64,000 nt of DNA from Siphonodentalium dalli (taxonomy: Eukaryota; Mollusca; Scaphopoda; Gadilida; Siphonodentaliidae). Positions 47,220-60,318 of this stretch are shown one piece after another; within the stretch, counting starts at the first letter, position 1, and each line of letters begins with the position of its first letter. The notes under the pieces were generated by a model. It had not been told where the DNA came from and did not search any database. It worked only from the letters and a program-made list of their open reading frames with translations. Position numbers and translations under genes: made by a program. Where the stretch lies: NCBI GenBank assembly GCA_032622095.1, contig CP136061.1, forward strand, positions 62,687,127 to 62,751,126, read 5' to 3'.

Positions 47220-48078
47220 CAACAGAAGATGTTGGTTGATAATAAGATGGAGACTAGATTTACGGTCTCATTCTTAGAATGGAGTTATTTTGAGTTAAGT
47301 TTTGTTCAAGTGTGATTTACTTCCCATATAAAATGTCTTGAAAGTTATAAATGATGAAAAAACACCTCGGTTGCATTGTAGAGCATCATGTAGTAGTTAT
47401 CACTACTGATAGTCAATGAATATGGAAATTTGGTACTGTGTATTGAATTTAACATTCTTATCTAGGTTCAAATATCATTTGTGTATACTACAACTGTTGG
47501 TAGCGATAACAATTTTTTTCCTTTTCTTGCCACTGATTTTATCTGCTCTCATATGTAACAACTTCTTGAAATCGGCATGTATAAGCATATTTCTTCTTGA
47601 AATCGGCATGTTTTAGCTTGTTGAAGAAATGAAGTACCATATAGCCAGCAATGGCTCGTATTCAACAGTATACATCTAAGCGAGCCAAAATACTACCTCA
47701 TAATCCCTCTTTCTGATATGTTTCTGAACTTGAAATCGATAAGGCCAAAACAAAATATTCCTGTGTTTCTGGTGACATGCAAGAAAAAAATAGGGGCTGG
47801 CGGGTGTCTTTTCATTTTTTCATTTTATTTTTCATTTTGCTCAAAAAAGTTTCTTATTGTTTTATTGAATAACACATTAAAAAATAAGTTTGAATCGGCT
47901 GTGACCTAATTGAAGTGTGGTATAATTTCCGGTTTAACAGTATACATGATGTGTCTGTTTTACATGGGGCGGGTGGGTCACCAAAAACACAGGTCTTTTT
48001 ATTTTGGCCTAACCAGTTTTGGAGAATTATTACATATTATTGTTTTTGTTGTTTATATGCTATGCTTTATGAAGGTGA
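47220..48078. other. OSTM1 3' flank
   Basis: Probable 3' UTR followed by intergenic DNA. No canonical AATAAA stands out close to the stop. No gene recognised. Confidence 0.4.
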
Positions 48079-48341
48079 TTAACCCTTTCATGACGGAAGC
48101 TGTGCTGGTGCAGCATTAAAGATCCTGTGCCAGAGCATTCTGTTATATATGCGAGTCTCCCATAGGGAGCTTCACATATATAATAGAATTATCTGGCTTA
48201 CAAGGCCAAGGTAAATATTTTTAGGCCAATGTATTCTCTTATATATGTGAGGCTCCCTATGGGAGACTCGCATGTATAAGAGAATGCATTGGCAAAGGGT
48301 TTTTGCAAAATTTCAAAAAGCTCCAGTCATGGAAGGGTTAA
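48079..48341. mobile_element. TTAA double-hairpin MITE, family A
   Basis: TTAACCCTTTCATGACGGAA to CCAGTCATGGAAGGGTTAA with both TTAA sites intact. Internal hairpins are of the TTATATATGCGAGTCTCCCA type. Confidence 0.8.
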
Positions 48342-48853
48342 GGTGATTAGCGAAGTCCTTTTTCAGTTATCATTGTTCATTCGATACAATGAAATGAAGA
48401 TAACACTCAATCAAATATTCAAGTGTTGCTGCAAGTGACAAATTGAAATCAGAAGAGAGTTGATATTTCATCATCATATAAAGATCTGATCCCAATATTC
48501 TGTTCCTCATGGTGTGGTCTCTCTTTCCTGCACATTCTATATAAATTCTTGCTATTAAGAATTTTGGTCCCAAAACACCAGTCAAGATAAGATTTTGTCA
48601 CCAGAAATAAATTTTTCTTTCAATATTTTCATCACAATAAGATTGCGAGACAACAAATTCCATTATTTTCCGAACGCTATTCCGTGTCGCAGTTATCCAT
48701 TTGTGGTTCATCAATGGGAAATCTCTCTTTTAAAAAAAAACTTTTAGTGGAATGTGTGAGACCATGTTCCTCACCTTTTATTCAAAACAATCTTCATAAA
48801 CAAATCTGGTGTTATTGGAAGTGTTGTCCGAGAAGAGAGACTGATTCAAAACA
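48342..48853. other. Intergenic, nothing recognised
   Basis: No supportable gene or repeat boundary. Confidence 0.4.
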
Positions 48854-49642
48854 TTTTTAGCTCAACTTGACAAAGTCAAGTTTGAGCTATTGCCATGGGT
48901 TGGCATCCATTGTCCGTGCATGTGTCTGTCTGTCAACAGTTTCCTTTAGCACACCCTACAGGTCACATCTCTCATCGGATCATCACCAAACTTTATATCG
49001 ATCTTCGGGGTGACCTATAGGTGGGAGCCATCAAATTTATCTGAAATTTGTTAAAAAACATGGTCGCCAGCAGCCATCTTGGATTTCAAATTTGAATTAA
49101 TTGGCACACCCTGCAGCTCGTATTTATTGGAGAATTATTCTGAAACCTTAAAGGCATGTTTAGGATCATGTTTAGATGGGAGCTATCGAATTTGAATGAT
49201 TTTCAAAGATTGAATTTTATTCTTTGCATTACTAAATCGTTTGGCACACCCTACAAACCACATCCTTCATCCAATTGTCACCAAACTTCATATGGATCTT
49301 CTGGGTGACCACCAGGCTTGGGGCAATTACTTGTGAATGTAATTAATTACAATTACAATTACTTCAACATTTTTCAATTACAATTACAATTCCCATTACA
49401 TCTATTTCACAATGTAATTAATTACAATTACAATTACTTTGAAATGTAATTCAATTACAATTACAATTACATTTCAGCACATAATTGATGTAGGAACACT
49501 TTTTATTTATATAAACTTTATTTGATAACAAAACATAAATTTAATACAAGCAAGATGAAATACATGGTGAAGCACACTTGGTGCAGAGCAGCCAATGTAC
49601 TGAATCCAGTATAGGTGTTCGTAGAACTGAGCGAATCATGAT

Positions 49643-50470
49643 TTATAGCTGGCAATTCCAGCGTGTTGCATTGGCAGCTTGTAGTCGGGGTTGATCTTCT
49701 AAAAATTGGAATGATATAAGACATTTATGAACTTTGCTAACTATCTTCAAAGCTTTCGCATTCTTGACCGATGTTTTTGCATACTGATAGATCCTAGTAG
49801 GTTGTTGATCACTTGCTGATGGTGCCTGTGTGACTGTTGATTCATAGACATCTTGATGCTTTCGCTATAAAATGAAAATAATAGAGTATTTTAGTAACAC
49901 ACATGTATCCATCATTTAATTATTAAGGGAATAAGACTATCTCAGTAAGCCAGACACACAGTCAGGCCAATTGTAAAGGACAATGAGATAATTAACACTC
50001 TGATTGTTAATTAGAGTCATAATCTTAATTAGCCTTTGTAGCCACCAGCTTATTGGTAACACAATGCCTCCAATAGACAGTGCTAATTGGGGGATTACTG
50101 AAGCATATATGTGTCCCCTCTTTGTCATTCAGTTGCAAATTAGAAGGCACAAGAAACAATACATATACCAAATCAAATCAAATCAAATCAAATTGTTTAT
50201 TCACATAAACCACAATCGTGGTACAAATGTTGAAAAAGAATTACAAAAATAAATTAAATTACCAATACCACCATATGACGGAAGTTATATGTCAATGGAA
50301 TTAAACAAAGCTAATACATAGAAATGGAAACTTACCTTCAGATGTGTCACAAAATTGGAGGTAACTTTTTTGGAACTGGATATTGTAGTTGGGCAAAGTT
50401 TGCACTTCGCTTTCATAGGACACGATGTGTCTTTCCGCAAATTAAAATGCTGCCAGATTTTTTGTAAACA
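49643..50470 (-). pseudogene. hAT transposase remnant with BED zinc finger
   Basis: First piece (about 50470-50336) reads KIWQHFNLRKDTSCPMKAKC then KLCPTTISSSKKVTSNFVTH and LK, ending at a GTAAGT donor. The second piece starts at an AG acceptor (exon 49864 downward) with RKHQDVYEST. The join completes a BED-type finger: the WQHF aromatic pair, CKLC and H-x4-H. The second piece continues to ANATRWNCQL and then a stop (49645-49643). TRWN is the segment that precedes the catalytic middle of many hAT transposases. A large part between finger and TRWN, and all of the C-terminal dimerisation region, are missing. Confidence 0.7.
50170..50194. repeat. (AAATC)n microsatellite
   Basis: About five units of AAATC followed by AAATTGTTTATTCACATAAA. 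On the minus strand this could be the 3' tail of a retroelement, but the body was not identified. Confidence 0.6.
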
Positions 50471-51595
50471 TGCTCATAGCATTAGCAATGGTTGGTATGA
50501 ATTTCTACCATAGCATATATACCATATCAGATGGAGATAATGAAACATTATCATAAGAGTGATATATTATAGTGATATATTGTCTATTATTTGAAGTTGG
50601 TTTCTCATTGTATTTATCAAAACAAGCCTACTAAAAGGTTAACCAATGCTTAAGCAAACAAACAGGAGGTGTCAACAGAATTCACCATTGAGACACAGCG
50701 GATAAAAACTCAGTGTTGTGACAACATAGTGATAGCCAGTCACCAGTCTTACACTTTGAAATTTTGGAAAAAAAACCATTTGAAGAAACCATTGGGTGAA
50801 TCATGAAAGATAACTTTGAGAAGAAACAAGTACCTGTGATTTTGAAGTAATTGAAATTAAACCCTAATTACAATTACAATTACATCCTAACCAATTACAA
50901 TTGCAATTACATGTAATTGAGAATAAACTCAATTACCAATTACATGCAATTACTTGAAAAAATGTAATTAATTACAATCAATTACAATTACAAATTACAA
51001 TTACCCCATCCCTGGTGACCACTAGATGTGAACCATCACTTTTATTTTGTTGATAAAAACATGGCTGCCCATGGCCATCTTGAATTTTACTTTTTGCATG
51101 ACTAAATTCTTCAGCACATCCTACAGACCATACGTTATCCGATCATCTCTTAAGTTCATATGGATCTTTGGGATGTCCACTAGATGGGAGCCATAATCTT
51201 TTCTAAATTTCATTAAAAAACATGGAAAAATTGGATTTCACAATTTAATCCATCGGTACACCCGCAGCCGACATTTATTGGAGAATTTTTATGAAAATTT
51301 ACAGGCAAGTTCAGGATCACTTCTAGATGGGAGCTACTGAATTTGAACGATACTCAATCAAATCATTGTTGCCGGCAGCCATCTTGGATTTTACTCTTTG
51401 CATATCTAAATACTTTGACATGCTCTACAAGTTACAACCAACATTTTTCATCCAATATTGAACCAAACTTCATATGGATCTTCGGGTATTACTTAAACAT
51501 TAAAACTTTCTGCATTCCTTATCGCTTCATTCACTGTTATGAATGACTTTAACCCCTCTCCAAGTTGAGCTACAGTGTCATTGACACTTTCATTT

Positions 51596-53149
51596 ATGTA
51601 ACTCACCAATTGTTTCAATGTAATATCAGTAGTGATCTGAGACCATTGGTAATCGGTATTTGCAGCTAAAACTAATCTCCAATCGAATCTGGAGTTCAAG
51701 AATCCAATTGAATCTCAAATCGAATATGTGCATGAGCCATCGACATGGATGGGGTGGCGATGTAAACATGACTTGTCTAAAAAAAAATCCATATGCACAT
51801 TGAGGAAGCAATGAATGTGTGTCTATGATATTTTTCACACATGCATCACATGGTACCCTAGAAAGTTTTCAAAACACCCTAGAGTGCCACGGTAATCAAT
51901 TTCAAAACACCACAGGAACTTGTATGTAGCGCATTTTGCTACATTCCCAATGACTCTATTATTGTCGATCTACCATGTTTATTGGGGAGAAGTGGGGGGT
52001 ATGTAAAGATGTTGGATGGGTGATGGAGCAAGTTACAACTTGACCCATGTTGAAAACTCGCTTGTAGCCGAATCACTGGAAATTCCAGTTTCAGAAATAT
52101 TTTCTCATTTATGAAATTCTATAAGACTGTAGAGATAGTGATTTATGAAATTTTTAACTTTTAAGTCTACAAGTACATTTCAAGAATGCATACATGTTCA
52201 TATGTATCTGATTATCCAATATGGTTCACATTAGTATAATAATTTCAATATTTTCCAATGACACCTTATAATGGCTTATATCTGCACGATCGGAGGACAA
52301 CAACAGTAACTTTCCACTCCATGCTGTCACATTGTTAAACCTCATCGTCTTTTTCACGGATAAGAAGGGGGTTCGAAAATATTTGAATCCTACATGTGTA
52401 TGTTCGAATCGATTAAAATCGATTTGTTTAATCGATTTGGCAGGCCCACGGTTTGGCTATGCCCACCCCAGAAGTGCTGTCTATTGTCTGATTGCATTCT
52501 ATAAGTCTTGTGTTAGAAGATTTCGCAAATATTACAATTAGTTAGAATTGTGTTAGTTCATGCCACAAATCTCTACTCTGGCTATGCCCATAGTGATCAT
52601 ACTCCACCAGTTCAATACATGGGAATTTGATGACATTGAAAAAACAAGGTAATATATTTCATTATTAATACCTTTTCCTTAATAACGTATTTCACAGTAG
52701 GTAAAGGTCGCATCTCAAGACTATGATTAGATGACTATTGTGAGCCAATTGTGAATTGTCTTTCTTACAATCATGGAATTTTTCCCAGGCAATCAACAAT
52801 GTTTATTGCGAAATTGGCTCACAAAAGTCACTTAAATAATGCAATCACGAGCTGGTACCACCCTTACTGTGAAATCGATTATCAAGGGAAAGGAATTAAC
52901 AAAAAAATATGTTCCCGCATGGACTGTTAAAATTTATGAAGTTCCCTGTCAGAACAGATTAGAATATAAGAAAGTACCTAGTCTTTGAACAGGTGGAATA
53001 CAATGTATTTATCATTTCTGGGCTATAGACCTGTAGAGATCATATTCCACAAGTTTAAAGACTGGGAACTTTTTTTTTGATATTCTGACCTGTTCTGATG
53101 GGGAACATCATAAATTTGAACAGTCAATGCAGGGAATATTTTTGTTTTG
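51596..53149. other. Intergenic, nothing bounded
   Basis: TCGAATCGATT-rich stretches at about 51640-51730 and 52370-52445 resemble the ends of the nested element at 41815-42955, but no paired termini were found. No gene recognised. Confidence 0.4.
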
Positions 53150-53300
53150 TTAACCCTTCCATGACTGGAGATTCCTGAAATTTTGCGAAACCCTGTACCA
53201 ATACATTCTCTTTATATACATGTATGCGAGTCTCCCATAAGAAGCCTCGCATATATAAGAGAATACATTGGCCTATCAATATTTACATTGGAGTCATATA
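53150..53300. mobile_element. Truncated family A MITE
   Basis: TTAACCCTTCCATGACTGGA followed by the first hairpin and the beginning of the AATATTTACATTGG linker, then it breaks off. Confidence 0.6.
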
Positions 53301-53666
53301 TTCATTTTCATTATAATTACCATGTTTTGTTTTCATCGTTCATAGATCAAATGAGTGTATTTTTGCACTAATTTGTGACTCAAATTCATTAATTTGTTGC
53401 ATATATTCTGTCGATTATAAAAGGAGATGGTCCCATAAATGACTGGATTTGGGGTACAGTACCCCTATAAGAGTGGAAATAATTTGGACTTGCCAATATT
53501 GTGTAATAATCTTCATGACAGTCTTTCAGTGTGAATGTTGTGAGTTTCAATGCTTTTGATTGATGTTACATGTATGATTGTTTTGATATAATAAAAATTT
53601 GCTCAAACTTTGTACATCATTGTATTCCATGCATAGGCATGAGGATGAGGTTTTTTATTGTGTCCT

Positions 53667-54500
53667 TTAAAGGGACTCAAGGCACTCATAGTTGGTAAAT
53701 GTGAAAAAAAATTAAAAATCTGTTAAAACATCACCCCTGAAAGGAACATTGAGAAATAGATCAACTTTGTTCTTAAATTCATTTAATAAAAAAAATTTGC
53801 GTGTTAAACCATTCTGTAAACAAACCTGTTACAGTTATTTGTTTACAAACATCAATAATCATGTAAGTTTAAAGACATGTTATGTACTTGTTTGGGTGTG
53901 TAAAACTGATGTTAGTATTCAGGCACATGCCAACTGGAGGAATGTAACATTCTACTAACATCGCCGAAAATCTGAAGCCAAACTACCCTACCACTACACA
54001 GAAAACATCGTCTGAACTACGCTCAATTGTAAATATTTACAACTCGATTCGGGACGCATCTATCTGCGATAAACTAACGAAAACGATTTCCCCATCGAGA
54101 GTCACTGCATTTAATTAATATATAAGAATGACGGTGTGTGTTATCAATTTGGATATAAATTTGTAATAATTACTACTTTGAACAAGATTATTCTCTATTT
54201 CTATTCGATCACCCTGCTGTAGTGTTTCAAATCACTTTAAATATTTTACTCATGATTTTAAAAATATTTTTCAATGCTTTAACCTTTTCCAATATTTACC
54301 ATCAAGTTTTGATTAATCTATGGTATCTTATTGAACTTTTATCGGTAATTCCACTGTAACTGTCATGTTTACATAAGAATGATTTCAACAGGTGAATTCT
54401 CGTCACTGGATAATTATCAATAATAAAGATAAGAACAAAGTCTATCTATTTATCCATGTTCTGTGGTGATGGATTTACAAACCTTTTTGAGTGCCTCGCG
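53667..54500. mobile_element. TTAAAGGGACTC family element
   Basis: Left TTAAAGGGACTCAAGGCACT; right end near 54480-54500 (CTTTTTGAGTGCCTCGCG) is diverged. The mirrored internal block ATTATCAATAATAAAGATAA is near the right end. Confidence 0.5.
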
Positions 54501-57500
54501 TCAACAGCATCATAAATATGTATACATTTGTACATGTTATAAAATATATTCTCTCTAAAATGCAGATAAAATAGACCTTTTGGGCCAATTTTACAACGGC
54601 AGCCATTGTGGACACCCTCTGTGGTGTCTCTGCGTCCACGCATTTTTCATTCTAACATTCTTAAGGTGGTGACGGAAGATAATTAGAAGATTATTTCCAA
54701 ATTATAAACTAGGTCTTATAGCAATGGTCAAGTATTAAGGAAATCTGCCCAGTGCGACTGCGGAAGAATTTTGAAGTATTTAAAATAGTGCTATCTGGCC
54801 CTAACCCAGCCCTTTTGTTGCCTCCTGTTTGAGACCCCTAAAGCCTGAAACCAGCTAGCTATAGCCCACAAAGTATAATGAGAATGCTGGGGGTATATCA
54901 CGTTTGCTTTTGATAACCAATACTCATTGAATAAAGCTACTTAATGGGGGTTCTCTGTCTGCTCATATTCTGAAAACATCCCAACAAATGAACAATGGAC
55001 TACTCCATTTTATAGATTTATAACTGAATGGGATGTTCATTCTCTCTATTTCAATAAATCACATTGTCTGCAGGTGATACAGTTCTCTTATATTTCACAG
55101 TGGGAAGCCTGTATTGTTATAAGTTACTTGAGTTATCAGGAAAACTCAAATCTGGATAATTCAGTTATTGCACCATGCGTCAAGTGTCTATGCAGCGACA
55201 GGCGAACGAAAGGACAAATGATGAGTGGTCAATTGAGATTTTGACACTGTGTACCATACTATGGTATGGGTACACTTAAAATATGGTTCATATCTAAGGG
55301 ATCGCTGCATCCCCAAAAATCATGCGCCTCTGAAGAATTATCACCTTCTATAAATAAATGAATAGAAAAAAAATTAAAATATCTATATACATAGAACATG
55401 AAATAGTGACTACATTTAAAAAGATAATTAGCTGATCCTCTTGCTCTGATGTACTAATAGTAACTCCAGTTCAATTGAAAGGGACTTTGTTAAAGGTACT
55501 CGATCCGATTTAATGCTGCTAAATTACTATTTCTTTGGCTTCGGGGGTAAAAAAATATTTGATTCGAGTCGAGGAACCCACCCATCAAAGCTCAGTGATC
55601 AGATATCGATTTTTGAAGTTTGTTATTTCAATTGTTTGTGGCCCAGAAAAACACTATCAAACGGATGGTCTCTGTCAAAATTGCGGATGAAGATGGATAA
55701 CTCTAAGAACAAGTGTAATGAGGCCAAATTTCGTGAATACTCAAGTGATGATATGGGCATATTTCGTTGAACAAAATGTTGATAAATAACACCTTTTGGG
55801 AAATGTGTTACAATAGTTGACAGTGGTTAGCATTATTTTGTTGCAATTAATCGATTCTGATAACAGCAGTGCATTTGGAAGAAATGTTGTTGTTGTTGTA
55901 TCTTGATGATATGGGGACCCTCTGATCGAATTGAGTGCCTTTAAATTCAGGATTAAATGTTGGAATGGAGAAGTATTCAGTTTATAGACAACAATATCAA
56001 ATGTGAATAGTCATGGTGTGGTGTTTCTACTAACCCAAACCTTGATGGGGAGGTTTAATGAAAATACAGTATTAAACATAAGCAAGTCTCATATTTTATT
56101 TATATAATGTAAATGCATATTTGCACTATATGCTGCTTGAGAAATATACTTTTCCATATAAAGTGGGCAAAATATCGCATCGGCTGAACTGAAAAAGGAA
56201 GTTTTAATATAAAAAAAAAAAGGGCATCATATCAAAATTTGTTTACCCTATGACCAACATAGAACTTTGTTTTTTTGGCCTTACATAAGCTGTATTTGAG
56301 ATTAAGCCTATATGTGATACACAACAGTCCTGATTCAGTCCATTTTAGTGTCTTTGTTGAAAATGGAATTCATGTAAATATTTTATATATAAATACCTGC
56401 CTCTTTTCCTCCCCCACCCCTTTGAAAAAAATCCATGAGAAACAAACAATTTCGTTTATATGGACTAATGTTGTTATAATAACATCTGGGGTTCATTGGC
56501 TTAATTAAGATATAAGCCATGGAAAAGAAACAAGATCAAGATATTCATCCCATAATTTATTTGAGACTGGTGATCAAGATATGTACAAACAAAATAACGA
56601 AGTGTCTCCATCTACGGCACAGTAAATATAGCCTTGAGATTTAAATCTGTGTGACGTCACCATACAATGAACACTATGATGTCTGCAGTTTTCATTTGGT
56701 TGCAATGGCGGCAAGCTGACATTAATTCCATCGCCTTATTTTAGTTTATATGCACACTCCAAAAATTAAATAAGCAGGTGAGTGCATATTAGGTGTAGGT
56801 AAGTAAGGAATTTAATAATCCGCTCAAATAAAGTGGATATCAAATTGAACTTTTATTATTCACTTCATGTTGGAAGACCAAACCACAGAAAAAATTGCGT
56901 TATCCTAACAGAAGTGTTTATCATACATCATCATCATACGGGGAATGGCATCACACTATAGATTTAAGAGACAGGGCTATATAAACTGCGCCATAAATGA
57001 AGCCACGGCCTAATAACAAACAGTTTATAATACAGAATGCATGGGTGTCTGATCACAGTGATGAGTAAAACAACAAATGGAAGCTATTGCCATGCATTTC
57101 TATTTATTTGGTCTCCACACAAAATTTTCAAACATGATATTAAAACAGTCATAGAATGAGAATTATATCGCCTAGAAAACACAATTCTGAACTAGAGGAC
57201 CTTTAGCACTCGTAGATTATAGATAGATAACTCCCGCCCCATTCCAAGCATCATGACTTCAGAGAGAAGTGAGGGAAATTGTACTCCAAGGGTCCCAAAT
57301 AAATGTGCATGTACATTTATTAATTTCATAAAAAAATGTCCACCCTTCACGTTGCTTATTTCGGTTTGCATGTTTATTATATTTGCTCCCTCTGCTGGAA
57401 ACTTGAAAATGAAAAAATTACATTAAATTGGGTAAGAGTAAATCATGTTTAATTTAGGTTTACCCTGGATTGAGCGCGTGATTTAACTTCTAACACTGTC

Positions 57501-57685
57501 ACATTTGTTATGATTAACAACTCTGTGGATGAGTGACACCAGAACAGATATAACAATAAACATCTCACAGACTAGAGAGGATCCACCCTTGTTAAATTAC
57601 CTATTTTAAACCTTTCAGTGCCAAGTCCGATTTTTGTATCAACCCATATTTGCTTGATCATTTTTCAAATTTATTGATTATAATA
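54501..57685. other. Intergenic, nothing recognised
   Basis: About 3.2 kb without a supportable gene. An 85-codon frame at 55513-55770 (+) has no recognised similarity and no splice context that convinces me. Confidence 0.4.
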
Positions 57686-57990
57686 AAAGGTCAGCTGACC
57701 ACAGTGTCCCCCGAAAAAGTGGCAAGTCGATGCCGCTTTGTTAAAGAATTTTTTTTGAAATGTTGAAATTTTCTTAGTTGAAAAGGGTTAATAACTCCGT
57801 AAAAAAATAATTTTTCCGTCCTCTATATACATGTTGCACATCTCCAATATGTGGATAACAATACTCTGAAGTTTCAAATATCTACAATCAAAACTGTAGG
57901 AGGAGTTGATTACACCATGAAGGTACCCTCATACAGAAAATTATAAAAAATGTTGAAATTTTCTAAGTCGAAAAGGGTTAATAACTCGCA
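57686..57990. repeat. Further copies of the ~190-bp repeat
   Basis: Starts GGTCAGCTGACCACAGTGTC and then runs into AGTTGATTACACCATGAAGG units as at 16577-17900. The same pairing of the two modules at both loci argues for one compound element. Confidence 0.65.
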
Positions 57991-58547
57991 GGTGTTTGTT
58001 TATGCACATTCCAGGCTTTCTCTATCCCAAAATTACAAATGTCAACAGTTATACAGGTATCAAACTACAGGTGCCTTCAATGCATGCTAATTTGGGTCTG
58101 TATGTTTATTAAATTTTATGATTTCCACCTTGCACATTTATTTGGGACTGGATGTTGGTTTTGGAACACTAGAGTACGTACAACACAAAGGCAAGTATCT
58201 GAACACTAGTAGCTTCCTTGTCATCAGTCCCTACTAGTAATTATATCACTTCATACATCATAATAACAGAACTGCTGAATCAAGTAACTTAATGCAGTTG
58301 GAAATTTCAGTCAATATACAAAACATGTTTTTAGCCCAATGCTGGTTTTAGTGAGAAGAGTGAGAATGATGGCATTTTTGGCTCACTTCACTCGAGTCAA
58401 AAAGCTCTTTACCTTACGCCATTGCACATTTTACATAGATTGCAGGCTATAAAACAATAATTCCTGGTTGAAGACACCAGGCAATATAGAACTGTCAATA
58501 TAGAACTGGCTGCTTCATATAAAATTATGATATACTATATGTAACAT

Positions 58548-59213
58548 GCATATCGTCGCCTTACAGTCAAAAGGTCGTAAGTCGGATTTTGGACAAAAAC
58601 GGATTAACTCGTGAAAATACTTTCCCGCTAAAGCTTCGCCTTGTGTCAAAACGTCGTACCTCTAGCTCAATCGGAACCTTGTTTTTTGTCATGTGGCTAT
58701 TTTGTCGTATACCGATTTGTGACGTCGTGCTCCAGGCAAAACGTCGTAACTCCTACACACCATAAGCACGTGTGCTACTGTCGCCGGGAAAAGCTTCAAA
58801 TTCGGAAGGAATTCAACAAAATTCAAACAAACAGGTATGTTACCTTCTTATAGTACATGCAATGCAGCTTAATGCATATCATTAGTAGCTACATTCACCA
58901 ATTAGCAAACGTCGTTAAAAAACATGTTCTCTCTTCCAAATATCGTAATTTAATTCCAAAATTTAGGTTCTGTGACAGTGTCAGGTAATCATTTCTGGAT
59001 ATTTCCAGTTACGCATTGATAAACACTGGTTCGTGGCGTGCTATAGCGGTAATTATGTTAGATACGACATTTTGCATTAACTTTACTGTTCACCTCATGT
59101 CGAGACTTTCGAGATACTGCCTTTTGATGTCTGGTCAGAAAACAGTTTTTTATCTCTCCTGACAAGTGACTGAAATCTACTTACGACCTTTTGACTGTAA
59201 GGCGACGATATGC
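58548..59213. mobile_element. Non-autonomous DNA transposon with ~35-bp perfect TIRs
   Basis: Inverted ends GCATATCGTCGCCTTACAGT continuing through CAAAAGGTCGTAAGT are matched exactly at the right. The interior repeats CAAAACGTCGTA twice more near 58650 and 58737, echoing the TIR core. No transposase. The superfamily is unassigned; the outer GCATAT/ATATGC may include an ATAT target duplication. Confidence 0.75.
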
Positions 59214-59342
59214 TAGAGTGAATACTTTAAATGAACTTTGCTAACAAAAACTACAAGTTTTGAAAACTGAAAAGGCAATATATAATGAATGAAGTTCTAT
59301 CAGGTATAATGTATTTTCTGATGGTAACAAAGCCAATTCCAC

Positions 59343-59587
59343 TTAACCCTTCAATGACTGGAGCTGAAATTTTGTGAATAGTGCCGAATTCCCTGTGCCA
59401 ATGCATTCTCTTATATATGCGAGTCTCAAGAGATTACATTGGCCTAACAATATTTACCATGACCTTGTAATCCAGTGCATTCTCTTATATATGCAAGACT
59501 CCCTGTGGAAAACTCGCATATATAAGAGAATGCATTGGCACAGGGTTTTTGCAAAATTTCAGGAAGCTCCAGTCTTGAAAGGGTTAA
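59343..59587. mobile_element. TTAA double-hairpin MITE, family A
   Basis: TTAACCCTTCAATGACTGG to CCAGTCTTGAAAGGGTTAA. The left hairpin is partly deleted and the right is well kept (TTCTCTTATATATGCAAGAC with its partner). Confidence 0.75.
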
Positions 59588-59691
59588 TGTGGGAATGAGA
59601 ACTTGCTTGCCAAAACTTTTGTCAACTAAATTTTTTTTTTGGCAAATGTGAATTATTTTTGCATTTGGAAAATTTGATGATCCCGGGTTCA

Positions 59692-59757
59692 CAGCAAGCC
59701 TGAATTTGGTGATGCTAGCCCACTATGCGGGATAGTGTCACTAAATTCACCTTCTTC
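59692..59757. mobile_element. Fragment of the 8-bp-TSD double-hairpin family
   Basis: CAAGCCTGAATTTGGTGATG followed by GGGATAGTGTCACTAAATTC; only part of one hairpin remains. Confidence 0.55.
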
Positions 59758-59869
59758 CCAATACATGAAGTAACTTTACCCCAATACATGAGTAACTTCA
59801 GGCTCAGTATCCTCAACAATTCAATACGTACATTTTTGTCAATATTCAACATGAAAATAATGTACATAA

Positions 59870-60226
59870 ATGAGTGAATGTCAGAATTTAAATCTGAAAT
59901 CTAAAAGTATTCTCGAATTCCTGTCAAAAGCAAATGTGAAATTCTTTGTGGAAATGCCAAGTATCTTCGAGGGTGTAAACACAAGTGTTATGTCTAACAG
60001 CATGCTGCTAAGATCTAGTCTGGTCCAAGAGTATTCATATAATGTTATTCACCAACCTGAAAAAAACAATAGAAAATTTCCAATGAATGTAGAAGGTAAA
60101 CACACCCAGGTATATGAGGCACTAGATTTGTGCATATACAGAGGAGCAGGTAGTACTATCAAAAAGAACAAGAGAGACAATGACTGTCAAGACGATCACC
60201 AAACTGAGAAAACAGGTACTTTTTAG
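59870..60226 (+). CDS. Unassigned open frame or exon
   Basis: A 118-codon plus-strand frame between two MITEs. It could be an exon from 59885 (after CAG) to 60213, where ACAG is followed by a GTACTT donor. The deduced peptide is mixed hydrophobic and basic (KSILEFLSKANVKFFVEMPS; later KKNKRDNDCQDDHQTEKTG). I recognise no domain, no adjoining exon with matching phase, and no strong polypyrimidine tract before it. It may be part of an unidentified gene, an old transposon, or chance. Confidence 0.2.
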   Translation: MSECQNLNLKSKSILEFLSKANVKFFVEMPSIFEGVNTSVMSNSMLLRSSLVQEYSYNVIHQPEKNNRKFPMNVEGKHTQVYEALDLCIYRGAGSTIKKNKRDNDCQDDHQTEKTGTF

Positions 60227-60318
60227 TCTATTACAAACTGTATAGTTGAAAACTACATTTACTTCTAGATAACCTCTATTTTATTGGCCAACTATATTTG
60301 AACAAATGTGATCTCCAT

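Larger units (their letters stand above)
49313..51014 (-). mobile_element. hAT element, internally deleted, perfect 8-bp TSD
   Basis: Ends CAGGCTTGGGGCAATTAC and (mirrored) CAGGGATGGGGTAATTG, flanked by GTGACCAC at 49305-49312 and 51015-51022. Both subterminal regions are packed with TTACAATTACAATTA-type repeats. Minus-strand transposase pieces are present (see 49643-50470). The 1.7-kb size is too small for a full hAT transposase, so it is a deletion derivative. Confidence 0.85.
48854..51595 (+). mobile_element. Tandem-repeat element, copy 3, split by a hAT insertion
   Basis: Left TTTTTAGCTCAACTTGACAA (hairpin AACTTGACAAAGTCAAGTT) and right GAGCTACAGTGTCATTGACA. The core units are more diverged than in copies 1 and 2 (GGCACACCCTACAG variants). 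The hAT element 49313-51014 is inserted with an 8-bp duplication. Confidence 0.7.

Noticed and set aside
55513-55770. Plus-strand 85-codon frame as a gene
   Set aside because: No domain, no phase-compatible neighbouring exon, and surrounding sequence without other coding signs.
58641-58853. 70-codon frame as a gene
   Set aside because: It lies wholly inside the TIR element 58548-59213 and overlaps its internal repeats.
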